31,845 nt of DNA from Mesaphorura yosii (taxonomy: Eukaryota > Arthropoda > Collembola > Poduromorpha > Tullbergiidae): positions 1-31,845 of the forward strand of contig WIXG01000618.1 of assembly GCA_009869945.1 (NCBI GenBank), read 5' to 3'. The translations under genes were made by a program, and so were the position numbers. The notes beneath the pieces were generated by a model. That model was not told where the DNA came from. It saw only the letters and a program-made list of their open reading frames with translations, and ran no database searches. This document shows, piece by piece, positions 1-8,934 of the stretch. The first letter of the stretch is position 1. Each line of letters starts with the position of its first letter.

Positions 1-14
1 TCTTTTTTCCACAG

Positions 15-231
15 GGACCAGAAAAATTCTTCCTGACTCTCTTTCAATACCTCCAAATATCCACTGACCTTCGACCCTGTGACCACGATGATATTTTCTT
101 CGGCCAAACTTTGACTCATCGTCCGCTTCACGACTCTCAAAATTGTGGGCTTAATATTTTATTGGACTGCCCGCAGCATTTTGCTAAGACGAAAATTAAC
201 TCCGGGAACCGCCCGCTTGTTAACACGCTAA
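15..231 (+). pseudogene. Broken 3' end of a gustatory-receptor-like gene
   Basis: A polypyrimidine tract and AG (1-14) look like an intron acceptor, so this would be a terminal exon whose upstream part lies outside the window. The last stretch, read from 115 to the TAA at 229-231, is very close to the C-terminus of the receptor ending at 30407: IVRFTT, then IVGLIFYW, then a basic tail. In that frame an in-frame TGA sits at 112-114. Before about position 50 the family-like residues (FFLTLFQYL) are in another frame. Two breaks in about 200 bases suggest a pseudogene, although a sequencing error or an unusual splice could explain one of them. The family call rests on similarity to the two copies at the other end of the window. 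Only the end is visible. Confidence 0.55.
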
Positions 232-873
232 TTCGCTAATTCCAAGTTTCTCTAGGATTCTAGGACTCCCGTAGGGACTGTCCAAGACGATTGGTGTAGT
301 TGACATGATGGTCTAGCTTTCAGAGTGCTTTGCAAGACAATTACTGACTTACCAATGCTGTGGGTATTTTATATCGTCTCGACGACTTTAATAATTTCTC
401 AATCAGACGGAAGTCAAGCATTTTTACCAAAGAATAAGACAAGCTGCTTGTCAGCATGCTGATAAAAAATTAGGTGTCTCACTTGCGGTTTGGCGGAATT
501 GCATTATGCTAATTGTCGTCGTCGGATAGAAGATAGCAACAGAAAACCATTAAACTAATCGGACGGCATCACGAAATGCCTACGTTTTACTTCTTACAAC
601 TCGCGTGCCGCTTAAAAAAGACCCCTTCAATTATAGATTCTTGTTGGTGTTGCTTTGTGGTCAGTATTACGAAAGCAAGACAAAGAATTTCCAATAAGAC
701 AAAGTGGTTCGGTTGATGACAAGGACGAGGTCGGAGTCCGAGAACACGCAATCCCTAAACAATTAATAATTATTTTTTCTCGAATCATCTTGGCCCGATC
801 GTTCGTTCCTTCTGCGTCATTTCACTTGCATCAGCTTCGACAACTTGACTGATTGCCGGAATTGGCTTCAACA
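232..873. other. Intergenic region upstream of the ionotropic receptor
   Basis: No convincing gene is seen here. A short open frame at 655-852 has no start context or recognisable residues and is probably chance. The stretch should contain the promoter and 5' UTR of the receptor that starts at 874, but no clear TATA or initiator motif could be assigned. Confidence 0.4.
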
Positions 874-2862
874 ATGAATTCGTATATAGTTCGTATAGAA
901 TTAGTATATAGTTCGTATAAGATTCGTATAGTAGCATTCGCAATTGCTATTCTTGCACTCCAGCAGTCCTTGGCCGTCCAACTACGCCTTGACTACCTTT
1001 CTCAATGTACATTTCATCTCATCCATTTCTACGACACCAAAATGTCCGACAGTGTGCTACAATCAAACCAATACGGCCAACCATGGACAATACGAAACCT
1101 GAGTCGCCCCATGTCGAAACCAACGCATGACGGGTATTATTTGACCAACGTCAGTCTCTACGACTGGGAGTCACGTTTCTGTAATGTGCATTTGATGGTC
1201 CAGCCAATCATCACCCAGCAGCAATTGGGCGAGTTGGAGGAGTACAAATGGTATCCCGGCACGGTAAAGGTCCATGATCCGTTTCGTACTTCAGTCGTAT
1301 TTGTCACCGAAATATATCCGTTCTCATTTCCTGACGAATACAAAATGAACAGCCTTCAGGTCTACATAATGCTTGTGCAAGAAAATCAAGTAGAAACAAT
1401 GGCGTGGTGGTGTCTATCAACGAAAGTCGCGTACCATATTGAAGACGAGCCTCTTAACGGTGACTTGGTAAAAAGTCTTTACGAACAGCATGGAAGAACA
1501 TTTAATGGAGACTCAGTTCAAGCAGTGTACTTTACCGTTACACCAAACCAGCTCAAGGCGCAATGCCCAACAGAAGGTCACCTGTTCCAGAAAGACGCTT
1601 GGCCCGTGAGTACCAGGATTGCTTGCCTAGCATCGAGAAAGCTCTCCCGATTCATCTTGGAGAAAATGAATGCTACAATACATTACGCAACAACGAGAGA
1701 CATAGATCTGCATGACATATACATGGCCCGAGTCGTTGAAGCCACACGGTATCGAAGCTTCACAGTGTCAATTAGATTTGCCAACTCTTATCGTGATACA
1801 GATCTTAAATCTTTACAACTGTTATACTGTGATTTTGACAAGAAACGAATTCGTAACGAATACAATTGGTTGAATGCATTCAACTCAGTGAGTTGGATAA
1901 TCGTCTTGCTCGCATGTCTACTCGCGGTAATTGTGTCCAACATTCGAGTAGTTGACTCTCAGTTGAAGTACGACCGTAACTTATTCAATTCCTTGAGCTT
2001 GATTGGTGGAGAAGGTACAGTGCGTACGAACGTTCAGTTTCTAATCTTGATTTTTGGGTGCGTTATCTGGGGCTACTATGAAATTCATTTAACTAGCTTG
2101 GCACTGGTTCCAAATTCACCGCTCGTGTACGGCACTTTGAGAGAGTTGCTGGAGGCTGGATACAAAATTAAGACGCATGAGAATCAACGTGTAGTTCGCT
2201 TGAGACTGGCGGATATGACATTCAAAGATAAGCGCGTCAAGGAATTATTGAAAAATGGCTTTAATTTTTGCGAAAGTATTAATGAGTATCAGAAACAGAC
2301 CATGTCGACGCTCTCCGCCGTAATGGTTAGAAGTGTCGACTGTGATGGATTTGCGGAAGTCTACAATCTCTACAATCCCGAAGCCATGTGTCATTGCGTG
2401 CCAGAACCGTTTGGTGAGAATAGTCGTTTGCTGATTCAGTTCAGTGGACACCTGAGTGGGGAGATGGCGTCATACGGGGAACAACTAATCGAAAATGGAC
2501 TACACACGTTTTGGGAAATGACCGTAAAGAGAAGATTCCAACTCGACTCAATGTTGAAGCGAAGGACAAAGGACCTGGTTGAAATGGGAGACGAGCCTGT
2601 TCCAATTTCAATGGATTCTGAAATAATGCGTATTTTCCTCATTTGTGGTTCCTTGCTTGCTCTTGCATCAGTTGTCTTACTGGGGGAGCATGTGGTTGAC
2701 TACTGGGTTCGACTTGTCAAGCATGCTCAAATGCAGGTTGCACAACAGCAAGATCGGGATGATTTGAGTGAAGACGAGCCAATGCATCATGAGGAGCGTC
2801 CTGCTAGTCAAGAGCCGTTGGAGGTCTACGACAGCAGCTGTAAGCAGTTCGACGAAATATAG
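874..2862 (+). CDS. Divergent ionotropic receptor (IR-like), single exon
   Basis: This 662-residue open frame is uninterrupted. I take the ATG at 874 because the frame upstream has no ATG and the next 35 residues form a hydrophobic signal-peptide-like segment. The order of membrane segments fits the ionotropic glutamate receptor fold. There is a long extracellular N-terminal part, then TM1 at about residues 340-358, then a short pore-loop-like stretch (FNSLSLIGG). TM3 follows at about 389-412 and runs into LTSLALVP and a ligand-binding S2-like segment (TLRELLEAGYKI). A last TM lies at about 586-606, before an acidic cytoplasmic tail. Springtails carry large lineage-specific expansions of such IRs, which sense chemicals in sensory-neuron cilia. 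I cannot see canonical glutamate-contacting residues, as is usual for divergent IRs. The main uncertainty is the ligand. Confidence 0.75.
   Translation: MNSYIVRIELVYSSYKIRIVAFAIAILALQQSLAVQLRLDYLSQCTFHLIHFYDTKMSDSVLQSNQYGQPWTIRNLSRPMSKPTHDGYYLTNVSLYDWESRFCNVHLMVQPIITQQQLGELEEYKWYPGTVKVHDPFRTSVVFVTEIYPFSFPDEYKMNSLQVYIMLVQENQVETMAWWCLSTKVAYHIEDEPLNGDLVKSLYEQHGRTFNGDSVQAVYFTVTPNQLKAQCPTEGHLFQKDAWPVSTRIACLASRKLSRFILEKMNATIHYATTRDIDLHDIYMARVVEATRYRSFTVSIRFANSYRDTDLKSLQLLYCDFDKKRIRNEYNWLNAFNSVSWIIVLLACLLAVIVSNIRVVDSQLKYDRNLFNSLSLIGGEGTVRTNVQFLILIFGCVIWGYYEIHLTSLALVPNSPLVYGTLRELLEAGYKIKTHENQRVVRLRLADMTFKDKRVKELLKNGFNFCESINEYQKQTMSTLSAVMVRSVDCDGFAEVYNLYNPEAMCHCVPEPFGENSRLLIQFSGHLSGEMASYGEQLIENGLHTFWEMTVKRRFQLDSMLKRRTKDLVEMGDEPVPISMDSEIMRIFLICGSLLALASVVLLGEHVVDYWVRLVKHAQMQVAQQQDRDDLSEDEPMHHEERPASQEPLEVYDSSCKQFDEI
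882..919 (+). repeat. 22-bp-spaced direct duplication inside a signal peptide
   Basis: The 16-base word GTATATAGTTCGTATA occurs at 882-897 and again, identical, at 904-919, a spacing of 22 bases, followed by a partial third TTCGTATA. It lies just after the start codon of the ionotropic-receptor-like gene. Because 22 is not a multiple of 3, the two copies are read in different frames of the same coding sequence. Confidence 0.8.
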
Positions 2863-2931
2863 CTACATATAATCTGATAAAAATCAATACACAGTAATTT
2901 TTCAAATAACATGTACATCTACTTATAGAAT

Positions 2932-2937
2932 AATAAA
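2932..2937 (+). promoter_or_regulatory. Polyadenylation signal of the IR-like gene
   Basis: AATAAA lies 70 bases after the TAG at 2860-2862 in AT-rich sequence, a normal distance for a short 3' UTR. Confidence 0.6.
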
Positions 2938-3039
2938 CATGTTTTCATAAAAACAGTCATTTCGAAATCTTTCATAATGTAGTCTCACGGTGGACAGAAA
3001 ATTAAAACCATGTATAATGGATAAAAATTGAAACGGTGG

Positions 3040-3390
3040 ATCCGAGTCTGATGGGATATCGTAAATTTTTGAAAAGTCGGATACGGATTCGAAAGGATAA
3101 TTAAAATTATTTGACCGGATTTGGATTGGCTAACATTTAAATTTTACGGAGTGGGTACGGGCGGGATCGGATGCCGAAATAGCCGATCCGCCTCAACTCT
3201 GGTACGTAGTACGCAGTTACAGAGTATAGTAAGCTCATTGTCAATATGCTGAAACCCGAGTCAACCCAGTCCAACAGTGGTCATACCAAATCCAATCCGA
3301 ATCCAACTTTTGAAAATCGTAGCAAATCCAACCCAACCTGAACCCGACTTTTCGAAAATTTTAACCCACCCAACCCAATCCTCAACTCAA
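3040..3390. repeat. Low-complexity block with mirrored arms
   Basis: The left part (about 3040-3190) is rich in GGAT/CGGAT words and the right part (about 3240-3390) in CCAA/AATCC words, so the halves are roughly reverse complements. The clearest pair is 3061-3080 against 3344-3363, which pair at 17 of 20 positions around GAAAAGTCGG / CCGACTTTTC. The short open frame here (3277-3489) reads only as simple repeat. This may be a decayed foldback element or a degenerate satellite. The rest of 2863-3551 shows no gene. Confidence 0.5.
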
Positions 3391-3551
3391 CTTGACATAA
3401 ATGATCTTGTGTGCCTTGAACTGCCGATTACTCAGCCAAGAAATGACTCATGCATACGCACGTTCTCCAAACTCCAGCTCATAATTTGATAGCAATTTCT
3501 TTCAATCTCGACTGCTTGAAGTTGTAGTGAAACGCGGTGACGAGGATGAGG

Positions 3552-4877
3552 ATGGACGAGAAGAAATTTGTGGAGGGTCAGCTGCTGACACTGCCGAATG
3601 TGAAAAATGGTCCGAATGGAATTGGCAATTTGTGAAACTGCCACAGTTCCGAATCCGTGGGACACAACTTGTTTGGGAAGGAGTTGGGGAGGGAGTACTT
3701 GGTTGCCGCCCAAAGGAAGGAGAAAATCTACAAATTGACGCACGTCAAGAGCTCAAAAGACGTGCACAAAGATTTGAACGTGTCTGGCGAGGTTTCCCTG
3801 GAAATTCCTGGCGGACTCATCACGGTTTCTGGTGGAGTGGACTACATAAAGAACACTCGGACGTCAGGCTCGGAGGAGGAAATTATGTGCACGCACGATA
3901 TGGAGAATTACTACGTCAGAGCTCTAAGCTCAGAGCCGCCAAGCAGGCAGTGGATCAACTCGTGGTCGACAAGTCGATTGGACATTGTTCCGCAGGAACA
4001 TTCGACATCAAGGCGATGCACGTCGTCGTTAGCGTGATTCTCGGCGCAACCGTCAACGCATCCATAAAAATCCGACAAAACTGACTCGTCTAGCAAAGAG
4101 GACATCAAAGGTCATCTGATGGGCAAGCTGATTGTTGGTCAAGTCAGCGCCAAGGCCAAAGTGAGTCATGGGATGTTGGACACGAGTAACGATCACAGTT
4201 TCGAGAAACGAATTGTCGTCCACTCTAAACCACCGACACGTCAGCAAGCAACTGTGGAAGAAATGTTCCAACTTCTGGACGGAATTGATGAGGTTGTTGC
4301 CAAGAAGGAACATCGCGCGGAGGTGACTGGCATCCCGATCCGCTATCACTTGGTCTCAATCACTCAATTCATCGATACCCTCGTTGAGAAGCTCTACCTA
4401 CAAATCAAGAGCAACATTTTGGAAAGATTCAACAAAATGTGGCAGTCCCTCAGAGATTTCCAATTTCAAGTGTATGATTTTCTGCAAGGGAAAGTCATGG
4501 ACACTAACGCCCGGTTGTCGCTACTCCGGAAAGACCCGGGCAATCCGTTTACACTGGACATTGTGTCGGAGGACAAGCAACTGTGTGCAAGAGCAGAAAA
4601 TATGAAAGGACCCGCGCTAAAATCTTACAAGGCGCTTGCGAATGACCAACATGTGTACTTTGTTTATAATCAAGGATTTCAAAGATGGAATCCAGCAGAT
4701 GGCCAGTTTGAGAAACTTGAGACTGGTTGGTGGCCAAGAGATTTACAAGACCCGCGGTGTGTGTATGTCCCGAAAATGAACCGAACATACCTCGTTGGTG
4801 GCTACGGAAGCTTGTGGTCGGGAGAGGCAAGCTTTGCGATGGATTATATTTCTTATATTGACCTAAGTTCACCTTAA
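3552..4877 (+). pseudogene. Disabled stonustoxin/neoverrucotoxin (SNTX)-family gene
   Basis: The translated fragments resemble the SNTX family, whose founding members are pore-forming fish venom subunits but which also has many non-venom relatives in animals. The visible landmarks are an N-terminal LGREY segment, a beta-rich stretch with SGEVSLEIPGG and VSGGVDYIKN, a hydrophobic HVVVSVILGA strand, and a charged helical region. After these comes a C-terminal part with kelch/propeller-like words (LVGGYGS). The gene is broken in three places. There is an in-frame TGA at 3633-3635. The family-like frame changes between about 3915 and 3955, and changes back between about 4075 and 4085. From 4083 to the TAA at 4875-4877 the frame is intact. 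No plausible introns bridge these points, because candidates would be only about 15-20 bases. I cannot exclude assembly indels. There is no basis to call it venomous. Confidence 0.65.
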
Positions 4878-4894
4878 ACAATGAGCACGGAAAT

Positions 4895-4900
4895 AATAAA
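4895..4900 (+). promoter_or_regulatory. Possible polyadenylation signal
   Basis: AATAAA lies 18 bases after the last stop of the SNTX-family relic. It could end its transcript, although possible coding remains continue beyond it. Confidence 0.4.
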
Positions 4901-4912
4901 GGGCAAAGCATT

Positions 4913-5140
4913 GTGACTAGTTTCCTCTCCGTTTATTTTTTACCGCCGTGGTCGCCTCCAGCAAGTAAGAAAGCCCACAGTGATCCACCATTACTTATCA
5001 CTGGTGACCCAGTAAGGTTACTCGCTTTTGATGAGGCCAAAAACGTGATGAGGTTGGCAATGCCTTCTGGTGTCCCAACACGCTATCGCTATATCATTAT
5101 TTGCTGCCGATTAATTCTGGTACGGATTGCACTTACCTAA
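4913..5140 (+). pseudogene. Possible decayed 3' extension of the SNTX-family gene
   Basis: This open frame is in a different frame from the preceding exon. It includes LLITGDPVRLLAFDEAKN, which looks like a folded beta-propeller strand and not random sequence. It may be the original C-terminus, cut off by the stop at 4875-4877 and another at 4914-4916 plus a frame change. After PSGVPTRYRY the sequence loses coding character. The assignment is tentative. Confidence 0.3.
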
Positions 5141-5599
5141 AGGACTAAAGCTCTTGAATAATTATGAGTTATAACTTTCCTTAAATATAGTCCAAACATT
5201 ACCTTGTTGACTCGGCTCGTTCCAGAAATTCAGATATCAAACAATACAGTACAGTTTTCGCAACGCTTCTGCTTGGGTTTAGAATCTCGGCGCCGAACTA
5301 CCAAGGACAACACTATACGCACAATTTGTAACCATCTCATGTTCCATAGCATATGCCCACAATATTGCAGAACTACATATACATAACTCATTTGTCATGA
5401 AATTGTACGGCTTTGATATATTTTTGCAATTCGTCTGAAGAAATAGTACAGTTTATTTACAATATTGGCTAATAAATATTCTAAGTGTTGAATAAGTTAT
5501 GTCCCCCAAAAATACAATTTGGATGCATGGGAGAAACTAAGCCAACTTCCATAGTTTATGGCCGTGGATAATTGGGCGATGTTAGTGTTTAATGTTCAC
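5141..5599. other. AT-rich intergenic sequence
   Basis: No gene is seen. The sequence TTTATT at 5452-5457 is AATAAA on the minus strand and could serve the four-exon gene that ends at 5600. A short open frame at 5204-5386 has no recognisable content. Confidence 0.4.
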
Positions 5600-6236
5600 C
5601 TAATCCGGCGCCGGCTGCTCCATCAGCAATAATGCAATGTATTGCGAAGCGTAGTTATTGATGTTGCTGAAACCAAAGCGAACAAGGATATTTCTTAAAC
5701 GTAGTAAATCTGATTAAACTAGTATTCAGTAATACTTACTCTATCTCATCCGTGTTCTCCTCAAAGTAGGAAAGTTCGAACAGTACTTTCAGCAACTCTT
5801 TCAAAATGTTGCTGAAATCAGAAATTTAAATGTCAGTCTCTGTATGGTGCAATTCTGATCGCTTTACTTCGTCGCGAATAATATTTGAGGATCTCCAGAG
5901 GAATTCTCAGTGAGCCCAAGATTAATCAATATTTCATGACCTGCCATAAACAATTGCCGATGCTCATTCCTGTATAATATAACGTAATTCATTACTATAT
6001 CTAGCTTGGGCGCCCAACCTATTATCATTTGTACTTTGCACCTAATAATTTGTTCTTGACAGTATATTAATTCCAACTTATGAAATGCCTCCTTCAGATA
6101 CTCCAAGGAATTCCTGCGTAAGGATATTTATTATTCACAATCAATAATTGATAACTACTCAACTCAGTTACCTTTCGAGGAATCGCACATCGTTGTCTGT
6201 GTTTCTAGCTGCCAGGAGCTGCATCCATGAGGACAT
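5600..6236 (-). CDS. Uncharacterised four-exon 149-residue protein
   Basis: Four exons on the minus strand join perfectly: 6172-6236, 5868-6113, 5740-5811 and 5600-5666, giving 450 bases including the TAG. All three introns have GT-AG ends (donors GTAACT, GTAAAG, GTAAGT), split codons in phase 2, and restore one frame. The protein begins MSSWMQLLAARNTDND and ends LLLMEQPAPD. It looks all-helical, with heptad-like leucines (EYLKEAFHKLELIYCQEQ, LKELLKVLFELSYFEE). There is no signal peptide and no transmembrane segment, which suggests a soluble intracellular protein and perhaps a complex subunit. I do not recognise the family. A start further downstream at the second ATG (M5) is possible. The gene faces away from the zinc-finger relic at 6598. 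Confidence 0.75.
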
Positions 6237-6597
6237 AATTGCTTTGCGTTAATTTGCGGCGCCGCTCTTATAATCTTGTTCTGCTTTTCTGAATTCCCAA
6301 TTGATCAGTAACTTCAAATTACTTGAATATTTAGAATTAACTTATTCTTTCCTTTAGATCGGCTGTGCATATGTCTGTGAGGAAGCCATGTGCCCTTATT
6401 TCGTAATTGCTACTTTCCCGGACTGCTTAAGAAAACGTAATCACTTTCCTTGCACTCATCGAATCTAAACTTTCAACAACTTCCAAGTGCAGATGTGCAC
6501 CTGAAATCCAAGTACGCATCTGCACTTGAGCAAGTGCAAACCCAAATGAAAGCAGACAGATTCAACGATTTCAAGTTCAGACTCACTTTCATGTGTT
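6237..6597. other. Intergenic region between the four-exon gene and the zinc-finger relic
   Basis: It should hold the promoter of the minus-strand gene starting at 6236. No coding region is recognised. It contains the inverted repeat listed at 6484-6528. Confidence 0.35.
6484..6528. repeat. 12-bp inverted repeat with 21-base loop
   Basis: CAAGTGCAGATG at 6484-6495 is the exact reverse complement of CATCTGCACTTG at 6517-6528. Further AAGTGCA words follow at 6532-6538. It could be a hairpin or a cluster of bHLH-type half sites. Confidence 0.6.
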
Positions 6598-6870
6598 TTG
6601 AGTGATTTCTCCCTTCATAAAAATGCGCTCACCAGACTTCAACTTTGCCACGTTGGGAAGATTTTCGTGTGTGGCACCTGCGAGAAGAGTTTCGCGACCG
6701 GGCACGAGGTGCGGCGGCACGAGAGAGCCACACTGGCGAGAAGCCCTTTACGAATAACGATCCCCCTGTTGCCTCTGCAGAGGCTCAGTGTCCACATTTT
6801 ATCAGACGCACACACCTTGTATGCCGGGAGAAGCAATGGAAGTATATTTGCTAATCGTCCGTGTCCGTGA
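6598..6870 (+). pseudogene. C2H2 zinc-finger gene relic
   Basis: The sequence reads through the end of one finger, then FVCGTCEKSF with a following R-x-x-x-H helix, then the Krueppel-type linker HTGEKPF. The linker is in a different frame from the finger before it, so a frameshift lies near 6720-6735. In the first partial finger the expected first zinc-binding histidine is leucine (TRLQLCH). A third finger is barely recognisable. The piece is therefore a decayed fragment of a Krueppel-type zinc-finger transcription factor and not a working gene. AATAAA follows at 6937-6942. Confidence 0.6.
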
Positions 6871-7240
6871 CAAATAATGATTACTAACCATTACTAAGTG
6901 ACCAAACCATAGTGTACTAACTACACTGAGGCACCGAATAAACGTTTAGCCAGCAACCTCAATCGTCATGTTATAATTAGCAAAATGTATAATCTATACT
7001 CACACCTCACATTCTAAAGTGGTAAGTATTTTAATCTTGATTTCAAGACAAACCAGTCAATGCAAAGTTTTGGTACGAAGACTAATGATAGGTTTCTTGT
7101 TCGCCAGATCATTTAAGTTATAACGTGTCGTAAACATTCAAGTACCTTATTTGCTGTTCCAGCGAACAAATGCAAAACTGTCTAAGTACGAAGGTTCTAA
7201 GAATAAGTTTTGGGCGAAGTTAAGGTCTTAATGGTGCATT

Positions 7241-7527
7241 CAATATCGCTATCGCGATATTGAGGTTGAGGGTTGCGAGAGTATCGAGACCATGCGATAT
7301 TGGTTTTGAGTGATATCGCCGGATCGATACTGCGAGATTTGCGAGTCTCGCGATATTGACTTGCGAGATTGCATGCCAATTCTAATATTGGACGCTGGCA
7401 ATATCGCTTTTGCGATGTTTGCGAGATTAAGTGCGCCGTCTAGAGTCTAGAGTCTCGCCGTCATGCGTTATTGGTTCCGGGTATCGAGAGAGCAATAATG
7501 CGAGACTATCGCGATAACACTTGGCGG
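7241..7527. repeat. Degenerate GCGATATTG repeat cluster
   Basis: GCGATATTG occurs exactly at 7254-7262, 7294-7302 and 7350-7358, and its reverse complement at 7241-7249 and 7399-7407. Variants such as TGCGAGAT continue to about 7527. The first two copies form a hairpin (arms 7241-7248 and 7255-7262). Five exact 9-mers in under 170 bases cannot be chance. I see no gene in 6871-7538 outside this block. Confidence 0.7.
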
Positions 7528-7538
7528 GATTGGAAGCC

Positions 7539-8238
7539 CTAGCACCAGAATGTCAAGCAAGTTAAGCAGGTACTTCCTTGCTTCTTGTGTTTTGCCTTCA
7601 CTGGCACTTGCTGGAAACTTGGGAGATTCAGGTCCTCGGCGTGTACTGCCGCTGCTTGAGGAGGTTCTGCTGGCATTGGGCCTACTTCGACCACCTCCAG
7701 GGCTGGTTCCTGGTGCAAACTTGGCGCTACTGGAATCTCCCACTGCTGGAACTCTGTGAGGACTCCCTGTGCACCTGCCGGACCAACCCCGTTCCGCTCC
7801 GGTGTGGAGTGCAGTTTCAGAAAGTCTTGTCTGCAGTAGAGTCTTTCAGTCCGGCCATATTTGTAGAATTTGGTACCGAACTCGATTGGCCGTTGGCAAA
7901 CACCACAGTTGAAGTGTTCCGAATGCCAAGAGTGCCCATCAATTCTGATTGCTTCATCCAGAATTGGTTGGTGGCAAACGACACATTTTGGCAGGTACAG
8001 CTCAGCGTAATCCTCTGGGCAGTAGAGTTGATCAAATTTATAGTAATAAGGGCCCATGATTGGTCGGCCACAACGATTGCACTTGAAATGGTGAGGATGC
8101 CAGAAGCGATCCACGGCAATGATGTACTATAAATGAGTCTAACATGTATTCCCTTAAGTATTTGGTTTAAATTTCTGTGACAGTTCCTGTACTTACATTC
8201 CCTTCCACACTCAAGCCACATTTGGAGCACGTGACCAT
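7539..8238 (-). CDS. Two-LIM-domain protein
   Basis: Exon 1 (8197-8238) encodes MVTCSKCGLSVEGN and exon 2 (7539-8126) the rest. The 70-base intron has a GTAAGT donor and a phase-0 junction, giving 209 residues. The LIM zinc ligands are complete. LIM1 has C4, C7, H24, H27, C30, C33, C50 and D53. LIM2 has C62, C65, H82, H85, C88, C91, C112 and D115. Spacing matches the C-x2-C-x16-H-x2-H-x2-C-x2-C-x16/20-C-x2-D pattern. LIM domains bind proteins, often at adhesion sites or in transcription complexes; the sequence resembles paxillin-type LIM more than LIM-homeobox types, and there is no homeodomain. The tail (117-209) is Pro/Glu-rich and ends in a small cysteine cluster (STCLTCLTFWC). The exact ortholog is unknown. 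Confidence 0.8.
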
Positions 8239-8907
8239 GGCTTCTGAGAACCGCCGTCCGCCTAAATTCTAAATGCCGGACTCACGCAACGACTGCGCAT
8301 ATCTTCAACAGAAAACGTGGCGAAAATGACTGAACAGATGATCTCTCCACACTCACAATTCTTTTTTGTCATCATGCACTCTGATCTGTTGCGTAATCAT
8401 CTTTATTAGCACCAGCAAACACATTACATTAAGTATCGAGTTGTCGAGCGGTGATCGAGTCTAGGAGCAGCCCAAACAAAAAATTAACCCAGGTCATGAA
8501 CAAGCACAGTGCAGTGCAGTTTGATTCACAGCCCAGCGCACGGCATGGGATGGTATGAACTACAAATATAAGTTCATGCCTTTCCTAATTCACTGACTGG
8601 TGCAACCGTGACGTGACTCGAGACTTACGTACGACTAATGCAAAGACAAACAATGAAATGAATCAAGCATTAGCATACTAGAAGATCATGGTAAGTGCTG
8701 AGACCGCACCACTTCGCGCTCTCGGTTTTTAATTCCGGGTTTCTGACTCCTGAGTACATGGTCCTGTTTAACGTCAAATGGAATTCAATTTACACAATCC
8801 AGCTCCTTTGTTTTCCAACTTCAAGGATGACACGTTCATCATTGACTGTTCTGTGCGGACTGCAGACTGAAATAATACGACTCCATTGATGACGATGACG
8901 GTAATCA

Positions 8908-8934
8908 AGGTCAAAGGTCACGGGTCAAAGGTCG
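8908..8934 (+). promoter_or_regulatory. Tandem DR1 nuclear-receptor elements
   Basis: AGGTCA-A-AGGTCA is a perfect DR1 at 8908-8920, and GGGTCA-A-AGGTCG is a near-perfect second one at 8922-8934. DR1 elements bind HNF4 and RXR/USP-type heterodimers. The site is 670 bases upstream of the LIM gene and 1.2 kb upstream of the nuclease-NACHT gene. Binding is inferred from sequence only. Confidence 0.55.

Noticed and set aside
655..852. 65-codon frame upstream of the IR-like gene
   Set aside because: It has no ATG-supported coding features, no family residues and lies where the promoter is expected.
3915..4085. Tiny introns that would repair the SNTX-family frame
   Set aside because: The candidate GT-AG spans are about 15-20 bases, below workable intron size, so frame changes are the simpler reading.
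8688..8696. ATG directly followed by GTAAGT, like a start-codon-only first exon
   Set aside because: No downstream acceptor and coding exon in phase was recognised on the plus strand before the NACHT gene.
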